From positions 620,001 through 684,000 of the forward strand of contig NZ_CP030055.1 of assembly GCF_015291645.1 (NCBI RefSeq): a DNA stretch of 64,000 bases, given 5' to 3'. Under the pieces are notes generated by a model, which was not told the origin of the DNA, did not search any database, and saw only the letters and a list, made by a program, of their open reading frames with translations. Shown here piece after piece: positions 54,499 to 62,895 of the stretch (position 1 is its first letter; the number at the start of each line of letters is the position of its first letter). Position numbers and translations under genes: made by a program. The DNA is from Bradyrhizobium sp. CCBAU 53340. Its GTDB lineage: Bacteria > Pseudomonadota > Alphaproteobacteria > Rhizobiales > Xanthobacteraceae.

Positions 54499-55643
54499 CC
54501 GCGCCTCTGAAACATTCCGATCCTGTCAATGTCGAGGTCGCGCTGGAGAATCGCGCCTACGACATCGTCATCGGCCGCGGCGTGCTGGCCTCGCTCGGCG
54601 AGCGGGTCGCGGCGTTGCGCCCCGGCGTGCGCACGGCCATCGTCACCGACCGCACCGTCGCCAAATACTGGCTCGAGCCGACGGAAGCCTCGCTTGCCGC
54701 CACCGGCATTCCGACCTCGCGCGTCGTCGTTGAGGAAGGCGAGATTTCGAAAACCTATGCCGGCCTTGAAAAGGTCAGCGAAGCCCTGATCGCCGCCAAG
54801 ATCGAGCGCAACGATCTCGTCATCGCGCTCGGCGGCGGCGTCGTCGGCGATCTCGCCGGCTTTGCTGCCGCGATCCTGCGCCGCGGCGTCGATTTCGTGC
54901 AGGTGCCGACCTCGCTGCTGGCGCAGGTCGATTCATCCGTCGGCGGCAAGACCGGCATCAACTCGCCGCAGGGCAAGAACCTGCTCGGCGCTTTCCACCA
55001 GCCGGTGCTCGTCATCGCCGACACCGCCGTGCTCGATACGCTGTCGCCGCGGCAATTCCGCGCCGGCTATGCCGAGGTCGCCAAATATGGCGTGCTCGGC
55101 GACGAGGCCTTCTTCACCTGGCTGGAGAAGAACCACGCCGATATCTTCAAGGGCGGCGCCGCTCGCGAGCATGCGATCGCGACCTCCTGCCGCGCCAAGG
55201 CCGGCGTGGTCTCGCGCGACGAGCGCGAGACCGGCGAGCGCGCGCTGCTCAATCTCGGCCACACCTTCGGCCACGCGCTGGAAGCCGCGACCGGTTTCTC
55301 CGACCGCCTGTTCCACGGTGAGGGCGTCGCCATCGGCATGACGCTCGCGGCGCAATTTTCCGCAAAGCTCGGCATGATCGGCGAGGCCGATGCGGCCCGC
55401 GTCGAGCATCACCTCATCGAAGCCGGACTTCCGACGCGCCTGCAGGACATCGCCGGTTTCGCCCAGGAGGGCCTTGCGGATGCCGACGCGCTGATGGCGC
55501 TGATGGCGCAGGACAAGAAGGTTAAGCGCGGCAAGCTCACCTTCATTCTGCTGGAAGCCGTGGGGCGCGCAGTCATCGCCAAGGACGTCGAGCCGACGCC
55601 GGTGCGCGACTTCCTGAAGGACAAGCTCGCCTGCAAGGCGTGA
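54495..55643 (+). CDS. aroB: 3-dehydroquinate synthase
   Basis: A 382-residue enzyme. NAD-binding GGGVVGDLAGFAAA, PTSLLAQVDSSVGGKTG and NLGHTFGHALE with metal ligands H, H and E. It converts DAHP to 3-dehydroquinate with NAD+ and a divalent metal. ATG 54495 was chosen by the overlap with aroK. The CorC-family gene follows after 18 bases. Confidence 0.97.
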   Translation: MTAPLKHSDPVNVEVALENRAYDIVIGRGVLASLGERVAALRPGVRTAIVTDRTVAKYWLEPTEASLAATGIPTSRVVVEEGEISKTYAGLEKVSEALIAAKIERNDLVIALGGGVVGDLAGFAAAILRRGVDFVQVPTSLLAQVDSSVGGKTGINSPQGKNLLGAFHQPVLVIADTAVLDTLSPRQFRAGYAEVAKYGVLGDEAFFTWLEKNHADIFKGGAAREHAIATSCRAKAGVVSRDERETGERALLNLGHTFGHALEAATGFSDRLFHGEGVAIGMTLAAQFSAKLGMIGEADAARVEHHLIEAGLPTRLQDIAGFAQEGLADADALMALMAQDKKVKRGKLTFILLEAVGRAVIAKDVEPTPVRDFLKDKLACKA

Positions 55644-55661
55644 TACGTTGTTGAGTGCTGC

Positions 55662-56966
55662 ATGGACTGGCTCGGCTTCACCATCGTCATCATCTGCCTG
55701 CTGGTCTCGGGCTTCTTCGCCGCGAGCGAGACCGCGCTGACCGGCGCCTCGCGCGCCAGCATGCTCAGGCTCTCCAAGCAGGGTAATCGCGACGCCGACG
55801 TGGTCTCGCAGCTGCTCGACATGCGCGAGCGCCTGATCGGCGCGCTGCTGCTCGGCAACAACATCGCCAATATCACCGCCTCGGCGCTCGCAACCTCCAT
55901 CTTCACCGGCTGGTTCGGCGATGTCGGCGTGCTCTATGCCACCGGCGTCATGACGGCGCTGGTCGTGATCTTCGCCGAGGTGCTGCCCAAGACCATCGCC
56001 ATCAACGCGCCGGACCGTATGGCGCTTGCGGTCGCGCGCCCGATGCGGCTGACCATGTATGTGCTGGGGCCGCTGCTGCGGGTGGTGGAAGTCATCGTGC
56101 GTCTGTTGATGCGCGGCTTCGGCCTCGCCGGCGAGCACCAGGCGATCCTGTCGCCGACCGAACGCCTGCGCGGTGCGGTCGACCTGTTGCACCACGAGGG
56201 CAAGGTCGAGAAGCAGGACCGCGACATGCTCGGTGGCCTCTTGGATTTGCGCGAGCTCCAGGTCTCCGACGTCATGATCCATCGCACCGAGATGATGATG
56301 ATCAACGCCGACATGCCGCCGGACGATCTGGTGCGCGAGGTGCTGGCGACCGAATACACCCGCATTCCGCTTTGGCGCGAGAAGCCGGAAAACATCATCG
56401 GCGTGCTCCACGCCAAGGACCTCCTCCGCGCGATCCGCGCCTCCGACGGCGACACCTCGCGCATCGACGTCTCCACCATCGCGTTGCCGCCCTGGTTCGT
56501 GCCGGAGATGCGGCCGCTAGCCGAGCAGCTCAAGGCGTTCCGCCGCCGCAAGACCCATTTCGCGCTCGTGGTCGACGAGTATGGCGAAGTTGAAGGTCTC
56601 GTGACGCTGGAAGACATTCTGGAGGAGATCGTCGGCGACATCTCCGACGAGCACGATGTCGTGGTTGCGGGCGTGCGCGCCCAGCCTGACGGCTCGGTCG
56701 TGGTCGACGGCTCCGTGCCGATCCGCGACCTCAACCGCGCCATGGACTGGCGCCTGCCTGATGAAGAGGCAACCACGGTCGCCGGCCTCGTCATTCACGA
56801 GGCGCGCTCGATCCCCGACCGCGGCCAGAGCTTTACGTTCCACGGCTTCCGCTTTCGCGTCCTCCGCCGCGAACGCAACCGCATCACCGCACTCCGTATT
56901 TCTCCGGTCACGCGCGAGGCGGAGCTGGAAGAGGCGAAGCCGAGAAGGGCCGGGAAATCGTTTTGA
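55662..56966 (+). CDS. HlyC/CorC-family (CNNM + CBS) transporter
   Basis: A 434-residue protein. CNNM/DUF21 membrane domain in the first 150 residues (SGFFAASETALTGASRASM, LLLGNNIANITASALATSI), paired CBS domains at about 205-330 (VSDVMIHRTEMMMINADM, FALVVDEYGEVEGLVTLEDILEEIVGDI), CorC_HlyC C-terminal domain. These proteins are implicated in Mg2+/Co2+ efflux. It lies directly after aroB in an apparent operon. Confidence 0.92.
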   Translation: MDWLGFTIVIICLLVSGFFAASETALTGASRASMLRLSKQGNRDADVVSQLLDMRERLIGALLLGNNIANITASALATSIFTGWFGDVGVLYATGVMTALVVIFAEVLPKTIAINAPDRMALAVARPMRLTMYVLGPLLRVVEVIVRLLMRGFGLAGEHQAILSPTERLRGAVDLLHHEGKVEKQDRDMLGGLLDLRELQVSDVMIHRTEMMMINADMPPDDLVREVLATEYTRIPLWREKPENIIGVLHAKDLLRAIRASDGDTSRIDVSTIALPPWFVPEMRPLAEQLKAFRRRKTHFALVVDEYGEVEGLVTLEDILEEIVGDISDEHDVVVAGVRAQPDGSVVVDGSVPIRDLNRAMDWRLPDEEATTVAGLVIHEARSIPDRGQSFTFHGFRFRVLRRERNRITALRISPVTREAELEEAKPRRAGKSF

Positions 56967-56974
56967 TTTTCTCT

Positions 56975-57001
56975 TTACCCTCCCCTGGAGGGGGAGGGTA
57001 A
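56975..57001. repeat. Palindrome, family F core
   Basis: TTACCCTCCCC and GGGGAGGGTAA form perfect 11-bp arms with a 5-base loop between the CorC and bolA ends. It likely terminates both converging genes. Confidence 0.6.
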
Positions 57002-57008
57002 GCGAAGG

Positions 57009-57287
57009 TCACCCTTCCCCCGGCGCCAGCGCGTGGATCGCCAGCGCGTGCACGCCGCCGGAAAGTTCCGCGGCCAGCGCCGCATTTATCATGCGGTGAC
57101 GGTCGACCCGGCTCTTCCCTTTGAAGGCCTGAGACACGATATAAACACGGAAGTGCGTCTCGCCGCTTGGCCGATGGCCGGCGTGACCCTCATGCAAATG
57201 TGACTCGTCGACGACTTGCAGGCTTTCCGGTGTGAAAGCTTCCCGCAACTTGTTGCTGATAGTGTCTTTCATAACCATGAGTGCCAT
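57009..57287 (-). CDS. bolA: BolA family transcriptional regulator
   Basis: A 92-residue BolA protein: ISNKLREAFTPESLQVVDES, HLHEGHAGHRPSGETHFRV with conserved His and SQAFKGKSRVDRHRMINAALAAEL. It probably partners with a monothiol glutaredoxin in Fe-S handling. ATG 57287 was chosen for length; ATG 57278 or 57272 are alternatives. It is divergent from the DnaJ-domain gene. Confidence 0.93.
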   Translation of the reverse strand: MALMVMKDTISNKLREAFTPESLQVVDESHLHEGHAGHRPSGETHFRVYIVSQAFKGKSRVDRHRMINAALAAELSGGVHALAIHALAPGEG

Positions 57288-57320
57288 TAAGGGACGCGAT
57301 CGCACCCCGTCAACTGCATA

Positions 57321-57370
57321 GGCCGCCCCTTGGGGCGGCCGTTCTAAGAACGCCGAAGTAAAACTTCGGC
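57321..57370. promoter_or_regulatory. Three perfect palindromes in the bolA-dnaJ spacer
   Basis: In order: GGCCGCCCC-TT-GGGGCGGCC (57321-57340), GTTCT-A-AGAAC (57341-57351) and GCCGAAGT-AAA-ACTTCGGC (57352-57370). They lie head to tail with no gap, between two divergent genes. They could be a pair of terminators, a regulator site or a folded leader. No promoter could be assigned among them. Confidence 0.6.
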
Positions 57371-57437
57371 TACCGGTGGTCAGCTAATTGCAATGTCAAG
57401 ACTTGAAGGTTTTTGCATTGCGTAGTCAAAGTCAGCC

Positions 57438-58070
57438 ATGCCGATCGATTCATCAAAGTTCTTCGACTCCATCCGCGTCAAGCCGCGCGGCAAGCAGCCG
57501 GAAGCGAAGCCGCGCGAGACCGTGGTCGCTTGCGAATGGACCGGCTGCCAGAACAAGGGCAGCCACCGCGCGCCGAAGGGGCGCGAGAATTCGCGCGAGT
57601 ACTGGCACTTCTGCCTCGACCATGTGCGCGAGTACAACCAGAACTACAATTTCTTCTCCGGCATGAATGCCGAAGCCGTCGCGCGCTATCAGAAGGATGC
57701 GCTGACCGGCCATCGCCCGACCTGGAAGATGGGCGCCAATGGCGGCAAGAAGGGTGCGGAAGCCGAGATCGACATGGCGTCCGATCCGTTCAGCATGTTC
57801 TCGGAGATCAACGGCCGCGCCAGCTGGCGGAAAGGCCCCGAGGCCGAGCCCAAGGCGGAAACGCGCAAGGTCATGAATGCCGAGCGCAAGGCGCTCCAGG
57901 TGATGGGCCTCGGCCCGAACTCGACGCTCGCCGACGTCAAGAGCAAGTACAAGGCGCTGGTCAAGCAGCATCACCCCGACGCCAACGGCGGCGACCGCTC
58001 CACCGAGGATCGCCTGATCGAGATCATCAAGGCGTATAATTATCTGAAGACCGTGGTGCGGGAGGCCTGA
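57438..58070 (+). CDS. DnaJ-domain protein (BolA-adjacent)
   Basis: A 210-residue protein. N-terminal half is a distinct domain (VACEWTGCQNKGSHRAPKG, YWHFCLDHVREYNQNYNFF) with Cys/His that may bind zinc. The C-terminal J-domain has LADVKSKYKALVKQHHPDAN with HPD and DRLIEIIKAYNYLK. It likely stimulates an Hsp70. This bolA-dnaJ pair near cobS/cobT is typical of alphaproteobacteria as I recall; here citrate synthases and DedA lie between it and cobS. Confidence 0.9.
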   Translation: MPIDSSKFFDSIRVKPRGKQPEAKPRETVVACEWTGCQNKGSHRAPKGRENSREYWHFCLDHVREYNQNYNFFSGMNAEAVARYQKDALTGHRPTWKMGANGGKKGAEAEIDMASDPFSMFSEINGRASWRKGPEAEPKAETRKVMNAERKALQVMGLGPNSTLADVKSKYKALVKQHHPDANGGDRSTEDRLIEIIKAYNYLKTVVREA

Positions 58071-58104
58071 GGGCTTCTTGCCTCAGTTGTAGCCAAACTC
58101 CCGG

Positions 58105-58294
58105 TGTCGTCCCGGACAAGCGCAGCCTTGGCAACGCGTAGCGTTGTCCAGGGCGGAGCGCAGATCCGGGACCCATACGCCGCAGCAACAGTTTGGCGAA
58201 GACAGGCAATGACCAGCTCGCGAAAAAACTGCTGCTGCGGCGTATGGGTCCCGGCCCCCCCGCGCGCAATTGCGCGTTAGGCCGGGACGACAGC
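58105..58294. repeat. Composite palindromic repeat, family A, copy 4 (divergent)
   Basis: Starts TGTCGTCCCGG and ends CCGGGACGACAGCA, with GGGACCCATACGCCG facing CGGCGTATGGGTCCC inside. A long inner inverted pair (CGCCGCAGCAACAGTTT and AAACTGCTGCTGCGGCG) differs at one position. An extra CGCGCAATTGCGCG palindrome lies in the right arm. It fills the spacer between convergent genes. Confidence 0.8.
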
Positions 58295-58336
58295 AGAGTT
58301 TTGGATCCGCTGTCGTGTCTCATCCGGGCGACTTCC

Positions 58337-59431
58337 TCACCCCTTCGGCATCGCCCCCACATAGGACGAGCTCGGCCGGATCAGTCGTCCCGTCCGCTGC
58401 TGCTCGCGTGCATGCGCGGTCCACCCGGCGCTGCGGGCTACCGCGAAGATCGGCGTGAAAGCCTGCCTTGGAATCGCCAGCGCATCGAGCAGGATCGCGG
58501 TGAAGAACTCGACATTGGTCTCCAGCGGCCGTTCCGGATTCTTCTTGCGAAGCGCTGCGCGGATATAGGCCTCGACCTCGCCGGCAAAGGGCAGATCGGT
58601 GCCGTTGGAGGCGAGTGCCTCGACCGCGGTCTTGAGCACGTCGGCGCGCGGATCGCGCACGCGATAGACGCGGTGACCGAAGCCCATCATCCGCTCACCG
58701 CGGGCGAGCGCCGCATCGACCCAGGGCTGGATGCGCTCGCGCGAGCCGATCGCATCCAGCATTTCCAGCACCGGCTCCGGCGCGCCGCCATGCAGCGGGC
58801 CCGTGAGCGCACAATAGCCGGCGGTGACGGCCGCGAACAGGTCGGCCTGCGTCGAGGCCACCACGCGCGCGGTGAAAGTCGAGGCGTTCATGCCGTGATC
58901 GCTGGCGGTGACGAGATAGGCGTCGAGTGCGGTGACCTCGCGTGCCGCGGGCGAGCGTCCGTGCAGCATGCGAAGTGTATCGGCCGCGTGGCTCATGGTC
59001 GGATCAGGCGCGACCGGGTCGAACCCTTTTGTGCGACGGACCAGTGCGCCCGCGATCACTGGAAACGCGCCGACGATGGTCGCCTCGTGCTCCAGCCCGT
59101 GCTCGGCGCGTAAGCCTGCCACGGCCGCGCGAAAACCGTCGACGATGCCCATGCCTTGCGTCGCTGCCAGCAGCTGGGGCAGTCGCGCAAAGGCGCGTTC
59201 GCGCGCCGCGCCCAGGCTCGCCCGGACATTGGCTTCGCTGAGCGTGGTCTGGCTGGCGCCGTTCCAGAGCCGGGCGGTGACGCCCTCGAAGCTCGACGTG
59301 GCGGCCAGTCGGCCGACATGCTCGCCGGCGATGATCAATTCGCCGCGCTCGCCGTCGACATGGCTCAGCACCGTCTCGGCCGCGGGAACGCCGTCCAGCC
59401 CGATCTGACTTTTGGTGAGGTGGATGTTCAT
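58337..59431 (-). CDS. Citrate synthase-family protein with catalytic Asp replaced by Glu
   Basis: A 364-residue protein of the citrate/methylcitrate synthase family: HGMNASTFTARV, GPLHGGAPEPV (His), GFGHRVYRVRDPRADVL (His, Arg), ARSAGWTAHAREQ (Arg) and IRPSSSYVG (Arg). The residue at the catalytic Asp is Glu (ETNVEFFTAILLDALAIP, NVDFY in the family). It may be slow, have another acceptor, or be regulatory. ATG 59431 has GGGAG upstream. It is divergent from the HTH-citrate synthase fusion, and the pair should be read together. Confidence 0.85.
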   Translation of the reverse strand: MNIHLTKSQIGLDGVPAAETVLSHVDGERGELIIAGEHVGRLAATSSFEGVTARLWNGASQTTLSEANVRASLGAARERAFARLPQLLAATQGMGIVDGFRAAVAGLRAEHGLEHEATIVGAFPVIAGALVRRTKGFDPVAPDPTMSHAADTLRMLHGRSPAAREVTALDAYLVTASDHGMNASTFTARVVASTQADLFAAVTAGYCALTGPLHGGAPEPVLEMLDAIGSRERIQPWVDAALARGERMMGFGHRVYRVRDPRADVLKTAVEALASNGTDLPFAGEVEAYIRAALRKKNPERPLETNVEFFTAILLDALAIPRQAFTPIFAVARSAGWTAHAREQQRTGRLIRPSSSYVGAMPKG

Positions 59432-59481
59432 GGTCCAAATCTCCCTTTGCACTGCACCAGAGGAAATTCGGACGTCTCGAC

Positions 59482-59510
59482 AGATTGATCAATCTTGATT
59501 ACATAAATCA
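59482..59510. promoter_or_regulatory. Operator candidate between the two citrate synthase genes
   Basis: The perfect 14-bp palindrome AGATTGATCAATCT (59482-59495) is followed immediately by TGATT-N5-AATCA (59496-59510). The second dyad ends 2 bases before the fusion's ATG (59513), leaving no room for a Shine-Dalgarno. The 81-base spacer holds both divergent starts, so a protein bound here would block both. The HTH domain of the fusion is the obvious candidate to bind it. Confidence 0.6.
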
Positions 59511-59512
59511 AT

Positions 59513-60733
59513 ATGAAAAATTCTGATGGCCTCTACCTCTCCGCCCGGGAAGCCGCAGCCGAGCTCGCGATCTCACCGGCCACGCTCTACGCCTATGTCA
59601 GCCGCGGCCTGATCCGCTCCGAGCCAACGCCGGACTCGCGCAAGAACCGTTATCGCGCCGAGGACGTCCGTGCCCTGAAGGAGCGCCGCGTGCCGTCGCC
59701 GGAGCCGCGCGGCTTGCGCAGCTTCGACGCCGATCTGCCCGTCATGGACACCGAGATCTCGACCATCACCGAGGAGGGGGCGATCTATCGCGGCGTCAAC
59801 TGCGTCGATCTCGCCGAGAACGACACGCTGGAGCACGCCGCGACGCTGCTGTGGGACGTCGCCGACGTCGACCCCTTCGCTCCGGACAACCAGCCAAAAG
59901 TCTCCGACGAGATGCGCGCGATTGCGCAAGCTGCGCGGCGCGCGGCGCCGATCGACCGGGCCATCGCCGTGCTTGCGCTGGCAACCAGCGCCGATTCCCG
60001 CGCCTTCACCCGCGCCCCCGATGGCCGCGCGCTGGTCGGCGCGCGCATCGTCCGGCTCCTCGTCGCCACGATGCTGAATTCCGAGCCGTCGGCCGAGCCG
60101 CTGCATCATCAGATCGCGCGCGCCTGGGCGCCCGATAACAAGCACGCCCCCGATCTGATCCGGCGCCTGCTGGTGTTGCTGGCCGACCATGAACTGAACG
60201 CCTCGACCTTCACCGCGCGTTGCGCGGCCTCGACCGGACTCAGTCTTTACGACGCCGTCATCGCCGGACTTGCCGCGCTGAAAGGGCCGAAGCACGGCGG
60301 CGCCGGCGTGCTGGCCTCGCAGCTCGTCAAGACGCTGATCGACCGCGACGTCGAGCCGATGGTGCGCGAGCGCGTTGCGCTGGGCGAACGTTTCCCCGGC
60401 TTCGGCCATGGCGTCTACAAGCGCGGCGATCCCCGCGCGCAATCGCTGTTGAACGCCCTGGCCCGCGCCGGCGCGCCGCGCAAATTCACCAAAGAGGTGC
60501 CGGAGCGGATCGCGGAGGCGACCGGCGAGTTCGTCAACATCGACTATGTCCTCGCCGTGCTCGTCCACGCGTTGCGCCTGCCTGCAGGCAGCGAGCTCGC
60601 GCTGTTCGCCATGGCCCGCAGCGTCGGCTGGATCGCGCATGCCAGCGAGCAACTGCAGTTCGGCAAGCTGATCCGGCCGCGGGCAAGATATGTGGGACCG
60701 GCGCCGGGGCGGAGGGCGGGAGCGGGCGGCTAG
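59513..60733 (+). CDS. HTH-citrate synthase fusion
   Basis: A 406-residue protein. Residues 5-65 resemble a MerR-type/excisionase HTH (YLSAREAAAELAISPATLYA, YVSRGLIRSEPTPDSRKNRY, RAEDVRALKERR). From about 75 it is a full citrate synthase domain: HELNASTFTAR, GPKHGGAG, FGHGVYKRGDPRAQS, NIDYVLAVLVHALRLP with the catalytic Asp, ARSVGWIAHASEQ and RPRARYVG. The residue after the catalytic His in FGH is G rather than R. The fusion could use its synthase domain as a metabolite sensor. Start codon has no visible Shine-Dalgarno. Confidence 0.87.
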   Translation: MKNSDGLYLSAREAAAELAISPATLYAYVSRGLIRSEPTPDSRKNRYRAEDVRALKERRVPSPEPRGLRSFDADLPVMDTEISTITEEGAIYRGVNCVDLAENDTLEHAATLLWDVADVDPFAPDNQPKVSDEMRAIAQAARRAAPIDRAIAVLALATSADSRAFTRAPDGRALVGARIVRLLVATMLNSEPSAEPLHHQIARAWAPDNKHAPDLIRRLLVLLADHELNASTFTARCAASTGLSLYDAVIAGLAALKGPKHGGAGVLASQLVKTLIDRDVEPMVRERVALGERFPGFGHGVYKRGDPRAQSLLNALARAGAPRKFTKEVPERIAEATGEFVNIDYVLAVLVHALRLPAGSELALFAMARSVGWIAHASEQLQFGKLIRPRARYVGPAPGRRAGAGG

Positions 60734-60747
60734 CACAAATGTTTCCG

Positions 60748-60777
60748 CCGTCGTCGTGGCTTTCGCCAGGACGACGG
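60748..60777. terminator. Bidirectional terminator between the fusion gene and dedA
   Basis: A 13-position stem (CCGTCGTCGTGGC and GCCAGGACGACGG, one mismatch) with a TTTC loop lies between convergent stops at 60733 and 60778. Confidence 0.6.
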
Positions 60778-61437
60778 TTACGCCCGCGGCTTCGCCTCCG
60801 CCACCACGCCGTTCTGCCGCCGGCGATAGAGCCAGATGCCGAAGCCGCCGATGATCGCTACCGCCGTCACGGTCAAAATCCACATGTGCTTGTAGGGATG
60901 CCCATGGTGCGGCAGCCCGGCATATTGATGTAGGGCCGATACCGCCAGCACGCCCGGCAGCACATGGGCCGGCGCCCAGACCAGGATGGCCGGAATGTTG
61001 ACCGCGTAGAATTTCGCTGGGGCCATGTCGAGCGCACCGGCGGTCACAGGCACGAAGGCGCGGATCGGCGGCACGAAGCGGGCGAAGAACACGGCCCAGG
61101 TGCCGAAGCGGTGGAAGAAGCTCTCGCTCTCCTCGACCACGCGCGGATAATTGGTCAGCGGCCAGGTGTTGAGGATCTTGCGCTGCTGCCGGTGCCCGAG
61201 CCAGAAGGCCGAGCCGTCGCCGAGCACGGCGCCGATGGCGGCCGCCAGCAGCACCCATTGCAGTTTCAGGTCCCCGCCGGGAACCAGCGCGCTCAGCGCC
61301 AGGATGATGGTCGAGCCGGGGATGACCGACCCCACCACCGGGACCGCCTCGAGCAGCGCCGCCAGGAACAGGGTCAGATAGGCCAGCCACGCATGGACTG
61401 AAACGAAGGATATCAGGGGGTCAAGGAAGGACGTCAC
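60778..61437 (-). CDS. DedA-family membrane protein
   Basis: A 219-residue protein with about 5 TM helices. LFLAALLEAVPVVGSVIPGSTIIL and FHRFGTWAVFFARFVPPIRAFVPVTAGALDM are the DedA (VTT/SNARE-associated) motifs, including FxxR-(F/V)-x-P-x-x-R. Members recycle undecaprenyl phosphate or flip phospholipids. Start is GTG 61437. It is divergent from cobS. Confidence 0.88.
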   Translation of the reverse strand: MTSFLDPLISFVSVHAWLAYLTLFLAALLEAVPVVGSVIPGSTIILALSALVPGGDLKLQWVLLAAAIGAVLGDGSAFWLGHRQQRKILNTWPLTNYPRVVEESESFFHRFGTWAVFFARFVPPIRAFVPVTAGALDMAPAKFYAVNIPAILVWAPAHVLPGVLAVSALHQYAGLPHHGHPYKHMWILTVTAVAIIGGFGIWLYRRRQNGVVAEAKPRA

Positions 61438-61732
61438 GTGGTCTCTGTAGCGGGCTGGGGCATTCGGGTTCAGACCCTACATAAGTAAGGACAGCCGCCG
61501 AAAGTGCCATCCGCTTGGGCAGGTGGCTATCCGGGGCGAAATTTGGGCGAGATTTGCAGGGCAGCCTTCCCAAAATCGCGTTCCTTGCCTATCTAAATGA
61601 AAAGACAACGGAACTTTGATTGGGGCGCGGGCTTCTGCCGGCCGGTCGTCTCTGATAGGTTCGCAGCCGCACCCAGCCGCAGCCAACGTGCAAATAACTG
61701 GTCTCGGGACCGCCCGGGGCCTCGGAGGATTG

Positions 61733-62731
61733 ATGACGACCGCCGCCATGTCCAAAGTTGAGGAAGTTTCCGGTTTGCCCGACATGAAGGTGTCGGTGCG
61801 CCAGGTGTTCGGGATCGACAGCGATCTCGAAGTGCCGGCCTATTCCGAAGTCGATCCTCACGTCCCTGAAGTCGATTCCGACTACCGTTTCGACCGCGCC
61901 ACCACGCTCGCCATTCTCGCCGGCTTCGCCAAGAACCGCCGCGTCATGGTCACCGGCTATCACGGCACCGGCAAATCCACCCATATCGAACAGGTCGCCG
62001 CCCGCCTGAACTGGCCCTGCGTGCGCGTCAACCTCGACAGCCACATCAGCCGTATCGACCTCGTCGGCAAGGACTCCATCGTGGTCCGCGACGGCAAGCA
62101 GGTCACCGAATTCCGTGACGGCATCCTGCCCTGGGCGTTGCAGCACAACGTCGCGCTGGTGTTCGACGAATACGATGCCGGCCGCCCCGACGTGATGTTC
62201 GTGATCCAGCGCGTGCTGGAAGTCTCCGGACGCCTGACGCTGCTCGACCAGAACAAGGTCATCAAGCCGCACCCGGCATTCCGCCTGTTTGCGACCGCCA
62301 ATACGGTCGGTCTCGGCGACACTTCGGGCCTCTATCACGGCACCCAGCAGATCAACCAGGGCCAGATGGACCGCTGGTCGATCGTCACCACGCTGAACTA
62401 TCTCAGCCACGACGAGGAAGTGGAGATCGTGCTGGCTAAGGCCAAGCACTATCGCACCCCCGAAGGCCGCGACATCGTCAACAAGATGGTGCGCCTTGCC
62501 GATCTCACCCGCAACGCCTTCGCCAATGGCGATCTGTCGACGGTGATGAGCCCGCGCACGGTGATCACCTGGGCCGAAAACTCCGATATCTTCGGTGATA
62601 TCGGCTTCGCCTTCCGCGTCACCTTCCTCAACAAGTGCGACGAGCTCGAGCGTCCCCTGGTCGCCGAGTTCTACCAGCGCTGCTTCAACGCGGAGCTGCC
62701 GGAATCGGCGGTCAACGTGGCGCTGAGCTGA
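61733..62731 (+). CDS. cobS: Aerobic cobaltochelatase subunit CobS
   Basis: A 332-residue AAA+ protein. Walker [10 protein letters not shown] at 75-83, Walker [11 protein letters not shown], sensor [10 protein letters not shown] and a C-terminal part with [12 protein letters not shown]. It forms the ATPase of the CobNST chelatase that inserts cobalt into hydrogenobyrinic acid a,c-diamide in B12 synthesis. GGAGGAT at 61724-61730 sits upstream of ATG 61733. The 295-base spacer with dedA shows no B12 riboswitch. cobT follows after a 138-base palindromic repeat. Confidence 0.97.
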   Translation: MTTAAMSKVEEVSGLPDMKVSVRQVFGIDSDLEVPAYSEVDPHVPEVDSDYRFDRATTLAILAGFAKNRRVMVTGYHGTGKSTHIEQVAARLNWPCVRVNLDSHISRIDLVGKDSIVVRDGKQVTEFRDGILPWALQHNVALVFDEYDAGRPDVMFVIQRVLEVSGRLTLLDQNKVIKPHPAFRLFATANTVGLGDTSGLYHGTQQINQGQMDRWSIVTTLNYLSHDEEVEIVLAKAKHYRTPEGRDIVNKMVRLADLTRNAFANGDLSTVMSPRTVITWAENSDIFGDIGFAFRVTFLNKCDELERPLVAEFYQRCFNAELPESAVNVALS

Positions 62732-62745
62732 TATCTCTCGCGGCA

Positions 62746-62883
62746 TGTCGTCACGGCCTTGTGCGCAATTGCGCACTGGAGCCGGGACCCATACCGCGAG
62801 GTCTCTCGATGAAGCGACGCTGATAGTTTTCCCTGACGCACCAACCGTCGGTGGCTATGGGTCCCGGCCTTCGCCGGGACGAC
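62746..62883. repeat. Composite palindromic repeat, family A, copy 5, between cobS and cobT
   Basis: Left end TGTCGTCACGG with a GTGCGCAATTGCGCAC palindrome and GGGACCCATACCGCGAGG; right end CTATGGGTCCCGG to GGGACGAC. The spacer start (CATACCGCGAGGTCTCTCG) matches copies 2 and 3. It separates two genes of one enzyme. Confidence 0.85.
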
Positions 62884-62895
62884 GGTGAGATCGAG

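Noticed and set aside
61438..61732. Cobalamin riboswitch upstream of cobS
   Set aside because: No B12-box-like motif is seen in the spacer; the only clear signal is the GGAGGAT ribosome-binding site.
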